Assembly: GCF_006569185.2 (NCBI RefSeq)
Contig: NZ_VIGC02000010.1
Location: 124,001-188,000, forward strand
DNA: 64,000 bases
Direction: 5' to 3'
DNA from: Litorilinea aerophila
Lineage (GTDB): Bacteria; Chloroflexota; Anaerolineae; Caldilineales; Caldilineaceae
The position numbers and the translations under genes are program-made. The notes beneath the pieces are model-generated. The model worked only from the letters and a program-made list of their open reading frames with translations, ran no database searches and was not told the DNA's origin. Below, one piece after another: positions 46,354 through 55,171 of this stretch. Positions within the stretch are counted from its first letter, which is position 1, and every line of letters begins with the position of its first letter.

Positions 46354-46563
46354 TCAGCCCTCCTCGACGGCCAGATCGCCCTGATCCACCAGGGCCTTGA
46401 TCTGGGGGATCTTCAAGATGGCGCGCAGGGTCCGCATACGCCGGCCGGCATCCAGGCGGACGCGCCCGGCAGGCAGCTCCAGGATGTAGTTGTTGCGGGT
46501 GCGGTTCACCAGCACGATGATCTCGTCTGGATCTTCCATCCAGGTGGTGTCTGACTTCTTCAT
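46354..46563 (-). CDS. Small hypothetical protein (69 aa)
   Basis: Begins MKKSDTTWMEDPDEIIVLVN and ends LVDQGDLAVEEG. A conserved-looking core (NYILELPAGRVRLDAGRR) suggests a compact basic beta protein with an acidic tail, but I do not recognise it. Start is uncertain: ATG 46563 (AGGG eight bases upstream), 46581 or 46608. A good promoter lies just upstream (46656-46684), so it is probably expressed, ahead of polA on the same strand. Confidence 0.6.
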   Translation of the reverse strand: MKKSDTTWMEDPDEIIVLVNRTRNNYILELPAGRVRLDAGRRMRTLRAILKIPQIKALVDQGDLAVEEG

Positions 46564-46655
46564 GGTGACTACCCTGTCCATGGTTTCCACGGTGCTCTCC
46601 ACTGTCATGTGAATGTTGCGGGTCCAGCCCTGGCCGTTCTGGCAGGATCTTGACC

Positions 46656-46684
46656 ATTGTACAGTTGTGCCGGAGGTTTGACAA
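46656..46684 (-). promoter_or_regulatory. Promoter of the 69-aa gene
   Basis: Minus strand TTGTCA (46684-46679), 17 bases, TACAAT (46661-46656); five of six matches in each box. The implied start is near 46649. It may also serve polA. Confidence 0.65.
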
Positions 46685-46712
46685 AATTCTCCCGGACAGT
46701 CTGTGCCCTGTT

Positions 46713-48245
46713 TCACAACCGGCCTTTGGTGGGCAGTGGGTGTCCATCCTGGCTACTGGCTGGCTGCTCTGGCCGGGCCAGGAAGGCTTCCCAGGCCTGC
46801 CAGAGGGCCACTCCCGCCATGAGCCCATACCCGCCGGCGTAGATGGCCAGGAACGGGATGGACCACCAGCGTCCCAGGTAGGCAGCCAGCCCGATGGCGG
46901 CCAGGGCGTAGAGGGCCAGCCCCAGCTCGATGAAGGTGCCGACTTCCAGGGGGAGGCGGTAGCGGCTCTGCTGCCAGCCATCGCCGGCCCGCTGCACGTG
47001 GAATTTGGGCGTACGGAGGAACTGGCTGTGGTGGCCCAGCAGGCCCTGGGCCACGGCCAGGGAATTGTTGAAGCTGAGGCCGGTGCCCAGCAGCATCAGA
47101 AAGGGCAGGCGCGCCCAACGCCAGAACCAGCTTCGGGGATGGAGCTGGCGCTGGGCCGTGGCATAGAGCAAGGGCGGCCCCAGGGAAGTGAGGCTCAGGA
47201 AGGAGAGGGGCGCAGCCGGGTCCACGCCCAGGGCCATGAGGGGCAGCGAGAGGAGCACCATGGCCAGGAGCAGCGGGTGGATCAGGTAGCTGCCCAGGTG
47301 GGCCAGGGCGGCCAGCCGGGTGACCAGGGGCCAGCCGCTGCGCCAGACCGGCCTGGCCAGTTTGCGGAGGGCCTGGACGCTCCCCTTGGCCCAGCGGAAC
47401 TGTTGCCGTTTGAAGGCCGAGAGCTGGGGGGGGATTTCAGCCGGGGCCTCCACGCTGTTGAGGTAGAGGGCCTGCCAGCCGGCCAGTTGGGCCCGGTAGC
47501 TGAGATCCAGGTCTTCGCACAGGGTGTCGCTCTGCCACTGTCCCACCGCTTCATCTTCGATGCAGGCCCGACGCCAGATACCGGCCGAGCCATTGAAACC
47601 GAAGGGGTAGCCCGCGGCCTGCCGCCCGGCCTGCTCCACCACGAAGTGCCCGTCCAGGGCCAGGGCCTGACAGCGGGTGAGCAGGGAGTAGTCGGCGTTC
47701 AGGTGGCCCCAGCGGGCCTGAACAAAGCCCAGGCGTGCATTGGCCTCGTCCAGGAAATAGGGGACGGTACGCTGCAGGAAGTTGGCAGGCGGCATGAAAT
47801 CCGCGTCGAAGATGGCGATGAACTCGCCCCGGGCCAGGGGCAGGGCGTGGGCCAGGGCGCCGGCCTTGTAGCCCTGGCGAGAGGCCCGGCGGATCACCGT
47901 CACCTGGCGGCCGGCCCGGCGCCAGCGGGCAGCACAGCGTTGGGCCAGCGCGGTGGTCTGATCGTCGGAGTCGTCCAGGACCTGGATTTCCAGCTTGTCG
48001 CTGGGGTAATCCAGGCGGGCGCAGGCGTCGATCAGGCGCTCCACCACGTGATATTCGTTGTAGATGGGCAACTGGACGGTGACCGTGGGCCAATCCTGGT
48101 CTGGGGTGGGGCGTCTGCAGGGTGGTTTCTCCTGGTAGCGACGGTAGTGCCAGCTCAGCCAGAGGGCGTGGAAGCCGTAGAGGGCCAGGCCGATCACCGA
48201 GAGGGCATATGCGATCTGCAGCAGAACCACCAGCAAGGTGTGCAT
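46713..48245 (-). CDS. Family 2 glycosyltransferase, cellulose-synthase-like
   Basis: 510 residues from the ATG at 48245 (AGGTGA upstream); a GTG three codons earlier is also in frame. An N-terminal membrane helix (about 5-28) is followed by a GT2 catalytic domain with all acidic markers: VLDDSDDQT, FDADFMPP, CEDLDLSYR and the acceptor motif QQFRWAKG. Then come four or more C-terminal membrane helices. This resembles processive beta-glucan/mannan synthases and the BcsA/Csl group. It lacks a PilZ domain, so it is not obviously under cyclic-di-GMP control. Probably makes an exopolysaccharide or a glycolipid. Confidence 0.9.
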   Translation of the reverse strand: MHTLLVVLLQIAYALSVIGLALYGFHALWLSWHYRRYQEKPPCRRPTPDQDWPTVTVQLPIYNEYHVVERLIDACARLDYPSDKLEIQVLDDSDDQTTALAQRCAARWRRAGRQVTVIRRASRQGYKAGALAHALPLARGEFIAIFDADFMPPANFLQRTVPYFLDEANARLGFVQARWGHLNADYSLLTRCQALALDGHFVVEQAGRQAAGYPFGFNGSAGIWRRACIEDEAVGQWQSDTLCEDLDLSYRAQLAGWQALYLNSVEAPAEIPPQLSAFKRQQFRWAKGSVQALRKLARPVWRSGWPLVTRLAALAHLGSYLIHPLLLAMVLLSLPLMALGVDPAAPLSFLSLTSLGPPLLYATAQRQLHPRSWFWRWARLPFLMLLGTGLSFNNSLAVAQGLLGHHSQFLRTPKFHVQRAGDGWQQSRYRLPLEVGTFIELGLALYALAAIGLAAYLGRWWSIPFLAIYAGGYGLMAGVALWQAWEAFLARPEQPASSQDGHPLPTKGRL

Positions 48246-48420
48246 TGGGATCACCTACGACAATCTGGCATCAAAGTGCGTTCAAAAAAAAAGCCGACGA
48301 TAGCCCGCCAGCTCACAAACGCACAGTATAGCGGATGGACAGAGAAGGGGCCAAATCGGCCTGTGGGAGGGATCGAGCCGTTGTCTGGAGTTTGGTATAC
48401 TCGATGGCGGCCCGCGCTTA

Positions 48421-48429
48421 TGTTATACT
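48421..48429 (+). promoter_or_regulatory. Extended -10 promoter of the Hpt gene
   Basis: TGTTATACT (48421-48429): a TGn extension with TATACT and no -35 at the right distance. A second TATACT lies at 48396-48401. The rest of the 282-base gap (48246-48527) holds a poly-A stretch near 48286 and no gene. Confidence 0.45.
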
Positions 48430-48527
48430 TAAAAGCAACGGGCTCACTTTTACCGCTCTGCTATCACTTGCATCCACCCTTTGCATCCACATCCATTGGT
48501 CCAGCACGCTGTTGTGAAAGGAATGTC

Positions 48528-48953
48528 ATGAACCAGAGCATGGACAACAACAAGCCTGATGCCGCCTCCTCAGAAAGCGCTTCATTGCCGCCGGCCATCT
48601 CCCAGGAAGAGTTCCAGGCGGTCGTGGAGATGATCGGGCCGGACGAACCGGATCTCATGGTGGAACTCATTGACACCTACCTGGAGGAGTCCGGGATGCT
48701 GGTTGAGACGCTCCTGCAGCCCCCGCGTGAGGACAATCAGGAGGCCAGGCTGCGCGCGGCCCACAGCCTGAAATCCAGCAGCGCCAGCCTGGGCGCGCTG
48801 CACCTCTCTCGTCTCTGTGCGGATCTGGAGGCTTACCTGCGGGGGCGAGGTGGTGAGCTGGACGAGGAGCGCCAGGTTCAGCAAATTGTGGCTGAGCGGG
48901 AGCGGGTTGTGCTGGCGCTCCAGGCCGAGAAGGCCCGGCTCCAGCAGTCGTAG
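48528..48953 (+). CDS. Stand-alone Hpt (histidine phosphotransfer) protein
   Basis: 141 residues; GAAAGGA six bases before the ATG. A polar N-terminal tail of about 25 residues, then an all-helical Hpt domain with DEPDLMVELIDTYLEES and the phospho-accepting histidine in RAAHSLKSSSASLGA near residue 79. It relays phosphate between a hybrid kinase and a response regulator. No kinase is adjacent, so partners lie elsewhere; the kinase at 59135 has no receiver domain and is not an obvious donor. Confidence 0.88.
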   Translation: MNQSMDNNKPDAASSESASLPPAISQEEFQAVVEMIGPDEPDLMVELIDTYLEESGMLVETLLQPPREDNQEARLRAAHSLKSSSASLGALHLSRLCADLEAYLRGRGGELDEERQVQQIVAERERVVLALQAEKARLQQS

Positions 48954-49096
48954 CCCGGCCTCTCTCCACCGTTGGCGCCAGCCCGGCGTCCCGTCTGGCA
49001 GTGCAGGCCGGCCATGGGACCAGTGGCGCAGGCTGGCCAGCAGGGAACAACCGCAGACCGGCCTGGCTGCCGATCCACGTTGCAGGCCCACCCACA

Positions 49097-49136
49097 GACA
49101 GAGAGGGCAGCCCCTGCAGGGGCTGCCCTCTCTGTC
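49097..49136. terminator. Perfect 40-bp palindrome between convergent genes
   Basis: Twenty-base arms 49097-49116 and 49117-49136 with no loop (centre TGCA, ends GACAGAGAGG/CCTCTCTGTC). It serves the Hpt gene and the EF-G-like gene from opposite sides; no T-run. Confidence 0.75.
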
Positions 49137-49212
49137 GTGATGCGAATCGGTGACGGTCGACTTTGGGATGGTAGCGAGGCCGATTCCGCGGCGAGCCGGG
49201 AGCGTGCCCGGG

Positions 49213-51279
49213 CTATCGTTCCTGCTCGGCGGCCTTGCTGGCGGCGATGATCTCGTCCATCAGGTGCCGGGGGACCGGTTCGTAGTGGTCGAATTCCATG
49301 GTGTAGACGCCCCGACCCTGGGTCATGGAGCGCAGGTCCGTGCCGTAGCGGAGCACCTCGGCCAGGGGCACCAGGGCCCGGATGACCGTGCGGTTGTTCT
49401 TCTGCTCCATCCCCAGAACTCGACCCCGCCGGGTGTTGAAGTCGCTCATGACGTCGCCCATGTACTCTTCGGGCACGGTCACTTCGATGCGGTAGATGGG
49501 CTCCAGGAGCACGGGATTGGCCTGTTGAACGGCCAGCTTGAAGACCTCCCGCCCGGCTGTCTGGAAGGCGATATCCTTGGAGTCCACCGGGTGTTCCTTG
49601 CCGTCGTAGACCACGGCCTTGACATCCACCACCGGGTAGCCGGCGATGACCCCCTGCTCCATCACCTGGCGCACCCCTTTCTCGATGGAGGGCAGGAAGA
49701 CGCTGCTGATGGCGCCCCCGAAGACTTCGCTCACGTACTCAAAGCCGGCGCCGGTCTCCAGGGGCTCCACCCGCATGTGGACCTCCGCAAACTGGCCGGC
49801 ACCGCCGGTCTGCTTCTTGTGGCGGTATTGGGCCTGGGCCACCTGGCTGATGGTCTCCTGGTAGGGCACCTTGGGGATGGAGGTTTCCACCTTGACGCCG
49901 TAGCGCTGCTCCAACCGCTGGACAGCCACGTCCACGTGGGTTTCGCCCATGCCCTGCAGGACGTTCTGCTTGGTGGCGGTGACATACTCCAGCCGCAAGG
50001 TGGGGTCTTCCTCGGCAAGGGCTGCCACCGAATGGCCCATCTTGGCGCTGTCCGCCTGGGTGGCCGGGGTGATGGCCACCGAGTAGAGGGGTTGGGGATA
50101 CTCCGGCTTGGGAATGGTGATGGGCGCAGCGGGTGTGGTCAAGGTGTCGCCCGTGACCAGATCATCCAGCTTGGTGATAACGCCGATGTCGCCGGCCACC
50201 AGTTGATCCGTGGGCTGCAGGTCCTTTCCCCGGGCCACGAAGAGGTTGCTGCAGCGGGCTTCGTTGCCGGTGCGGGCGTTGATGAGGCGCTCCTCTTTGT
50301 GGATGGTGCCGGAGAAGACCCGCACATAGTTCATGCGGCCCACGTAGCGGTCGATGATGGTCTTGAAGACCTGGGCGGCGATGGGGCCGTTGGGATCATT
50401 GGTGAGTTCGATTTCCTCGCCGTTTTGGGTGGCCTTGATACTTCGTTCGGTGGGTGCGGGCACGTAGCGGCCCAGGGCTTTGAGCAGCCGTTCCATGCCG
50501 ATGCCCTTGACCGCGGAGCCGCAGTAGACAGGCACGATGGTGCACTCCTTCACCCCCTGATGCAGGCCCCGGCGCACCTCCTCGGGCGTCAGCTCTTCCC
50601 CGTCCAGATATTTCATGATGAGCTCGTCGTCGGTTTCGGCTGCGGCCTCCACCAGGGCCATGCGGGCTGCTTCCACTTCATCGGCCATCTCTTCGGGGAT
50701 GGGGGCCTCCTTGCCCTCCGGCCCCAGGTACGCCTTCATGCTCACCAGGCTGACGACGCCCCGGAAGTTTTCGCCCTGGCCGATGGGCAACTGCATCGGG
50801 ATGATGGTGGCGTCGCTGAAGGTCTCCCGCAGGCTCTCCACTGCCTTCTGGAAGTTGGCGTTTTCCCGGTCCATCCGGTTCACGAAGACGATGCGGGGTT
50901 TATTCAGATTCTGGAGGCGTTCCCAGGCCAACTCTGTGCCCACTTCCACGCCGGCCACTGAATCCAACAGGACCAGACCGGCTTCGGCCACGTGGAGGGC
51001 GCTGATGACCTCTCCCACGAAGTCCAGGTAGCCAGGCGCATCCAGGAGGTTGAACTTCAGGTTGCCGTGTTCAATGGGAATCACCGACAGGTTGATGGAA
51101 ATCCCGCGGCGATGCTCTTCCGGGTCCCAGTCGGAGACGGTGGTCCCATCCTCGACGCGGCCCAGCCGGGTGATGACTTTGGTGTGGTAGAGCAGCGCCT
51201 CGGTGAGGGTCGTTTTGCCGGATCCACTGTGGCCCAGGATGGCCACATTCCGGATCTGGTCTGTCTGAAACTTCGCCAT
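49213..51279 (-). CDS. EF-G-like translational GTPase (EF-G2 group)
   Basis: 688 residues, AGGAGG before the ATG. It has the five EF-G domains but divergent GTPase motifs: G1 GHSGSGKTTL (EF-G has GHIDAGKTT), G2 around RRGISINLS, G3 DAPGYLDF with Tyr where EF-G has the catalytic His of DTPGH, and G4 NRMD instead of NKxD. These are features of the EF-G2/FusA2-like proteins that accompany, but do not replace, EF-G. Their role is unclear; suggestions include stress or ribosome rescue functions. The gene has its own promoter and no ribosomal-protein neighbours, which also argues against canonical fusA. Confidence 0.88.
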   Translation of the reverse strand: MAKFQTDQIRNVAILGHSGSGKTTLTEALLYHTKVITRLGRVEDGTTVSDWDPEEHRRGISINLSVIPIEHGNLKFNLLDAPGYLDFVGEVISALHVAEAGLVLLDSVAGVEVGTELAWERLQNLNKPRIVFVNRMDRENANFQKAVESLRETFSDATIIPMQLPIGQGENFRGVVSLVSMKAYLGPEGKEAPIPEEMADEVEAARMALVEAAAETDDELIMKYLDGEELTPEEVRRGLHQGVKECTIVPVYCGSAVKGIGMERLLKALGRYVPAPTERSIKATQNGEEIELTNDPNGPIAAQVFKTIIDRYVGRMNYVRVFSGTIHKEERLINARTGNEARCSNLFVARGKDLQPTDQLVAGDIGVITKLDDLVTGDTLTTPAAPITIPKPEYPQPLYSVAITPATQADSAKMGHSVAALAEEDPTLRLEYVTATKQNVLQGMGETHVDVAVQRLEQRYGVKVETSIPKVPYQETISQVAQAQYRHKKQTGGAGQFAEVHMRVEPLETGAGFEYVSEVFGGAISSVFLPSIEKGVRQVMEQGVIAGYPVVDVKAVVYDGKEHPVDSKDIAFQTAGREVFKLAVQQANPVLLEPIYRIEVTVPEEYMGDVMSDFNTRRGRVLGMEQKNNRTVIRALVPLAEVLRYGTDLRSMTQGRGVYTMEFDHYEPVPRHLMDEIIAASKAAEQER

Positions 51280-51553
51280 AAATCCTCCTACGACAGCGTG
51301 TTTGGGTGCTCGAATGTTGTCATCGGCCCAAGAGAGGGATCAGGTCGGATTGGCCGATTCAAGAAATGGTATGGTCAGGTATGGAGGGCCGTGCAAAGGT
51401 GCCTGGCAGGCAGTTGACGTTCGACCTGTCTGGCCGATGGCACCATTCAAGCGCATCGTCCCAATGGCAGACAAACCTTCAGGTCGCCGATCCATGTATA
51501 TTTTATTGCCTTCCAGGGCATGGGCGAACATCGGTGATATGAACCCAGGGTCG

Positions 51554-51582
51554 ATTGTACAGAAAAAGCATTTGGATGTCAA
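51554..51582 (-). promoter_or_regulatory. Promoter of the EF-G-like gene
   Basis: Minus strand TTGACA (51582-51577), 17 bases, TACAAT (51559-51554). The implied start near 51547 gives a leader of about 270 bases. Confidence 0.7.
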
Positions 51583-51619
51583 CGAAGGGGCAGGGGCTGT
51601 GGTCATATCGTTCAATTGT

Positions 51620-51649
51620 TTGACATTTCACGGGCGTTTGTGATATGAT
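51620..51649 (+). promoter_or_regulatory. Promoter of the arabinose-type operon
   Basis: TTGACA (51620-51625), 18 bases, TATGAT (51644-51649); implied start near 51656. Confidence 0.75.
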
Positions 51650-51655
51650 AGTTGC

Positions 51656-51746
51656 ATACCGATTAAAACGTTTTATTTCCGCCAGCCACCCCACGGCCGC
51701 CCCTCCCTGCAGGCGAATCGCGTGGGTGGCTTCCTTAGATCGGTAT
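51656..51746 (+). promoter_or_regulatory. Operator-like palindrome and closed stem in the leader
   Basis: TAAAACGTTTTA (51664-51675) is a perfect palindrome with a central CG, as in LacI-family operators, about 10 bases after the expected start: a blocking position. The whole segment is closed by ATACCGAT (51656-51663) and ATCGGTAT (51739-51746). Inside, GCCACCCCACG pairs with CGTGGGTGGC around one bulge. No regulator gene is adjacent. Confidence 0.55.
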
Positions 51747-51778
51747 TCCAATGTTTCCCCGCAAAGGAGGTTGACCGT

Positions 51779-53137
51779 ATGGACAGGTATCTTCGTCGTT
51801 TGGGGCTGATGCTGGGGGTAATGGCCCTGGCTCTGCTATGGGCGGGCTGTGCGCCCGTTGGCTCTCCTGCAGCCACTTCTGGCTCTGCGCAGGAACCGGT
51901 GACGTTGACGTTCTGGAACATGCCCTTTGTCACCCAGGAGGTTTCCCCTGCCTACGTGGCGCAGTGGGAGGAGGCCGTCCGGACTGCCCTGCCCAACGTT
52001 CGGGTGGACACATTCTATGGGCCAGGGAAGTATAAGGATCAACGGGACAAGTTCCTGTTGCAGGCTGAAAGTGGAACGCCGGATGTCATCGAAGGTCTGC
52101 TGGAGGACACGGCGGTTTACGTGCAGCGAGGGCTGATTGAACCCCTGGATGAGCGTTTTGCCGCCTGGGAAGATAGCAGCCAGTTTGTGGAAAGCACCCT
52201 GGAGCCCCTTCGCATCAACGGCAAGTTGTGGGGCATCCCCTACAACACCAATGCCCGGGCCATGATCTATCGCAAGGATATCTTTGAAGAGCACGGCCTG
52301 GAGGTGCCCAAGACCTGGGGAGAGCTGATCGAAACGGCCCGCAAAATTACGGAGCTGACCAATGGCGAAGTGCATGGGTTCTTCCTCTGCACCGAGGTGG
52401 GGGATCCCCGGGCCGCCCAGGAGTTCATGTCCTGGTACTATCAGGTCAGCGGCGGCCAGAACATGTTTGAGGTGGTCGATGGACAGGTCGAGTTCAAGGC
52501 AACTGTGGAGCAGCTTGAGCAGGTGTTGAGCCTGTACGATGCCCTCTTTGATGCGGAGAGCGTGCCTTACCCTGCCATCGATCCCAACGTGCGGGGAACC
52601 GGCTGGCCTGTGGAAGATCCGGGGTATGTGGCCGGCAAGTGGGCCATGGTGCCCATGGGGCCGTGGCTGTGGGGCCGCCGGGAAGAAGGGGAAGTGGCCA
52701 AGGACATCCTGGAAAATCGTACGGCCATTACCGCGCTGCCCGTGGCTGAAGGGGGCGTCCCGGCTACCTATCTAGAAGTGAAACCCATCATGCTGAACGC
52801 CTATTCCCGCCACAAGGATGAGGCCTGGGAGCTGATCAAGTTTATCACTTCCAAGGAGCAGATGGCCCTTTGGCTGGCGGATTCTGGCGGCATTCCGGCC
52901 CGTAGGGACTCGCTGGAAATGCCCCAGTTCACCGAAAGCGAGATCGGCTGGTGGATCCAGGGCTTTGCAGATCAACTGCCCATTGCCGTGGCCATGGCGC
53001 CCATCAACTGGGGGCCGGTCAGCGAAGCCAACCTGCGGGCGGTCAATTTCGTCATCTATGATGAGCAGACACCCGCCGAAGCAGCGCAGTGGCTCTACGA
53101 TCAGATCATGACCTTGTTGGCCAATGGTGAACTGTAG
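51779..53137 (+). CDS. Family 1 sugar-binding lipoprotein of the arabinose-type operon
   Basis: 452 residues from the ATG at 51779 (AAAGGAGGT upstream). The signal peptide ends in LLWAGC, so it is a lipoprotein. The mature domain has the UgpB/MalE-like start VTLTFWNMPFVTQ and the core segments GIPYNTNARAMIYRKDIFEE and GVPATYLEVKPIMLNAYSRH. It feeds the permeases at 53273 and 54143. The downstream isomerase, araB and araD suggest L-arabinose or an arabinoside/oligosaccharide as ligand. No ATPase gene is in the operon, so a shared MsmK-type ATPase is expected elsewhere. Confidence 0.9.
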   Translation: MDRYLRRLGLMLGVMALALLWAGCAPVGSPAATSGSAQEPVTLTFWNMPFVTQEVSPAYVAQWEEAVRTALPNVRVDTFYGPGKYKDQRDKFLLQAESGTPDVIEGLLEDTAVYVQRGLIEPLDERFAAWEDSSQFVESTLEPLRINGKLWGIPYNTNARAMIYRKDIFEEHGLEVPKTWGELIETARKITELTNGEVHGFFLCTEVGDPRAAQEFMSWYYQVSGGQNMFEVVDGQVEFKATVEQLEQVLSLYDALFDAESVPYPAIDPNVRGTGWPVEDPGYVAGKWAMVPMGPWLWGRREEGEVAKDILENRTAITALPVAEGGVPATYLEVKPIMLNAYSRHKDEAWELIKFITSKEQMALWLADSGGIPARRDSLEMPQFTESEIGWWIQGFADQLPIAVAMAPINWGPVSEANLRAVNFVIYDEQTPAEAAQWLYDQIMTLLANGEL

Positions 53138-53164
53138 GTAGCGGCGACACTGTTGATGGAGGAG

Positions 53165-53204
53165 CGGGAGGCGAAGGTCGTGGCAGGGAGGCCTTCGCCT
53201 CCCG
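53165..53204 (+). terminator. Intercistronic hairpin after the sugar-binding protein
   Basis: CGGGAGGCGAAGG (53165-53177) pairs perfectly with CCTTCGCCTCCCG (53192-53204). Like the hairpin at 8767 it follows the binding-protein gene and precedes the permeases, and it lacks a T-run. Confidence 0.7.
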
Positions 53205-53272
53205 ATTCCCTGGAGATCACTGGCGCCGGGAGTGCGCTGTAGACCTTTGACAACACGTTGGAAGGCCTGACG

Positions 53273-54139
53273 ATGCAAGAGCGCTACAAGGGGTTGCTCC
53301 TGATTTTGCCCAGCCTGCTGGTCATGGCGCTGTTCACCGTTTATCCCCTGGTGGATGGGCTGCGCATGGCTTTCACCAACGCCAATTTGCTGCGGGATGA
53401 TGTGCGTTATGTGGGGATGGACAATTTTCGGCGGATGCTCCAGGACGATGTCTTTTGGATCTCCCTGTACCACTCGGTGTTGCTCACGGTGGTGGTGGTC
53501 CTCTTACAGCTCATCGGCGGGCTGATCCTGGCCTCGGCCATGCGGCAGGACCTGCCGGGGATGGGTTTTTTCAAGAGTATCATCATGGCCAGTTGGGTGA
53601 TCCCGGTTGCGGCGACGGTGATCATGTTCAAGTTCATGGCCCAGCCCGATGTGGGGTTGATCAACATCCTTCTGCGCAGCGTTGGCCTGGAACGGCTCAA
53701 TAAGTATTGGCTAGGGGATCCCCAGGTGGCCTTGCCCTTTATCATGATGCTCCACCTCTGGCGTAATGTGCCGTTTTACGGGGTGGCCTTTTTGGCGGCC
53801 ATGCAGGCCATTCCCCGGGCTCAATATGAGGCGGCCGAAATCGACGGGGCCAATGCCTGGGATCGTTTTCGTTATGTGACCCTGCCCGGTATCCGCAACA
53901 TGATTGTGGTCATGGTGACCATCCACGTGCTGTGGACCTTCAACAACTTTGATTTTGTCTACCTGGCTACCGGGGGAGGGCCGGTGAATGCCACCGATGT
54001 CCTGCCGGTCTATGTCTACCGCCTGAGTTGGAACAGTTACAGCATCGGCTATGCCTCCAGCGTTGGCACCGTCATGCTCATTTTGTTGATGCTCTACTTT
54101 GTCGTTTACGTTCGCCTTTCGGAAAGGCAGGCCAGGTGA
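53273..54139 (+). CDS. Sugar ABC transporter permease, MalF/UgpA-like
   Basis: 288 residues from the ATG at 53273 (GGAAGG seven bases upstream); a TTG at 53258 is in frame. Six membrane helices; the first is KGLLLILPSLLVMALFTVYP. The cytoplasmic EAA motif reads EAAEIDGANAWDRFRYVTLP near residue 190, the ATPase contact. It pairs with the permease starting four bases after its stop. Confidence 0.93.
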   Translation: MQERYKGLLLILPSLLVMALFTVYPLVDGLRMAFTNANLLRDDVRYVGMDNFRRMLQDDVFWISLYHSVLLTVVVVLLQLIGGLILASAMRQDLPGMGFFKSIIMASWVIPVAATVIMFKFMAQPDVGLINILLRSVGLERLNKYWLGDPQVALPFIMMLHLWRNVPFYGVAFLAAMQAIPRAQYEAAEIDGANAWDRFRYVTLPGIRNMIVVMVTIHVLWTFNNFDFVYLATGGGPVNATDVLPVYVYRLSWNSYSIGYASSVGTVMLILLMLYFVVYVRLSERQAR

Positions 54140-54142
54140 ACC

Positions 54143-54988
54143 GTGCGCAGTCGAAGATACACGCGGCTCCTCCACGCCGGTTTGGCGTATCTGGTGGTCC
54201 TGAGCGCGTTGCTCTTCTTTATCGTGCCCATGTTGTGGATCATCTACACGTCTTTCCGCACCCAGGAGTCCATTTTCACCGGCCGGGTGTTGACGCCCTG
54301 GTCGACGTATACCCTTGAAAACTATCGCACCATCCTCTCGGTGACCGACTTTCCCTTATACTTTTGGAATTCGTTCAAAATCGCGGCCACGGTGACGTTA
54401 CTTTCCCTCGCCTGCTCCATCACAGGCGCCTATGGGCTGAGTCGCTTTGATATTCCAGGCCGGCAGCCCTTGCTGTTGGGCATCTTCTCCACCCAGATGT
54501 TCCCCCAGGTGCTGTTGGTGATTCCGATTTATCTCATTATTGTCTCGTTGTTCCTGTTGGACACGGTCATCGGGGTGGTGTTGGGGCAGATGATCCTGGT
54601 CTTGCCCTTTCAGATGTGGATGCTGGCGGGCTACTTCGATAACGTGCCCCGGGAGATCGACGACGCGGCCAGCATTGATGGCTGTAACATCCTGCAGCGC
54701 CTGATCTACGTGATCTTACCCGTGGCAGCCCCGGGGATCATGGTAGCCGCGTTTTTCTCCTTTGTGGTTTCCTGGGGTGACTATCTGATCGTCTCCATCG
54801 TGACCCAGAGCCAGCGCACGGCTACCCTGACGCTCATCATCCAGCGCCTCTCCTCCGCCCTGTTGATCCGGTGGGGGCAGGTGGCGGCCGCCACGGTGCT
54901 CACCATCGTGCCCACCGTGCTGCTCTTTTCCTTCGTCCAAAGGCGGCTGGTGGAGGGGCTCACGGCAGGGGCGGTCAAGGGCGAGTGA
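54143..54988 (+). CDS. Sugar ABC transporter permease, MalG/UgpE-like
   Basis: 281 residues, GTG start. Six helices with the characteristic MalG-type segment PMLWIIYTSFRTQESIF after the first helix, and the EAA loop EIDDAASIDGCNILQRLIYV near residues 170-190. The C-terminus FVQRRLVEGLTAGAVKG is typical of the subfamily. Completes the importer with the preceding permease and binding protein. Confidence 0.93.
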   Translation: MRSRRYTRLLHAGLAYLVVLSALLFFIVPMLWIIYTSFRTQESIFTGRVLTPWSTYTLENYRTILSVTDFPLYFWNSFKIAATVTLLSLACSITGAYGLSRFDIPGRQPLLLGIFSTQMFPQVLLVIPIYLIIVSLFLLDTVIGVVLGQMILVLPFQMWMLAGYFDNVPREIDDAASIDGCNILQRLIYVILPVAAPGIMVAAFFSFVVSWGDYLIVSIVTQSQRTATLTLIIQRLSSALLIRWGQVAAATVLTIVPTVLLFSFVQRRLVEGLTAGAVKGE

Positions 54989-55103
54989 GGCCGGACGCCC
55001 CTGGCTGTGTCCCTGCCCGTTCCCAATTTTCGCCATCGGCCCGGATTGGGTGACAATAGAGCCACAGACGGATATTTCCGCCTGTCCCTGTCAGCCATCC
55101 GAA

Positions 55104-55146
55104 AACGATACCAGTCAAACGATACCAGCCAAAACCATCCCAGTCA
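55104..55146 (+). repeat. Three tandem 14-15-base repeats before the isomerase
   Basis: AACGATACCAGTCA (55104-55117), AACGATACCAGCCA (55118-55131) and AAACCATCCCAGTCA (55132-55146), ending 25 bases before the GTG start. Possible binding sites or slippage product. Confidence 0.5.
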
Positions 55147-55171
55147 GCAAATGAGTAAAGGAGAAGATACC

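Larger units (their letters stand above)
51280..51778. other. 499-bp divergent regulatory region
   Basis: Between the EF-G-like gene (minus) and the arabinose-type operon (plus). Holds two good divergent promoters (51554-51582 and 51620-51649), a 12-base palindrome and a structured leader (listed separately). Bases 51280-51550 show nothing else that I can support; no gene. Confidence 0.6.
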
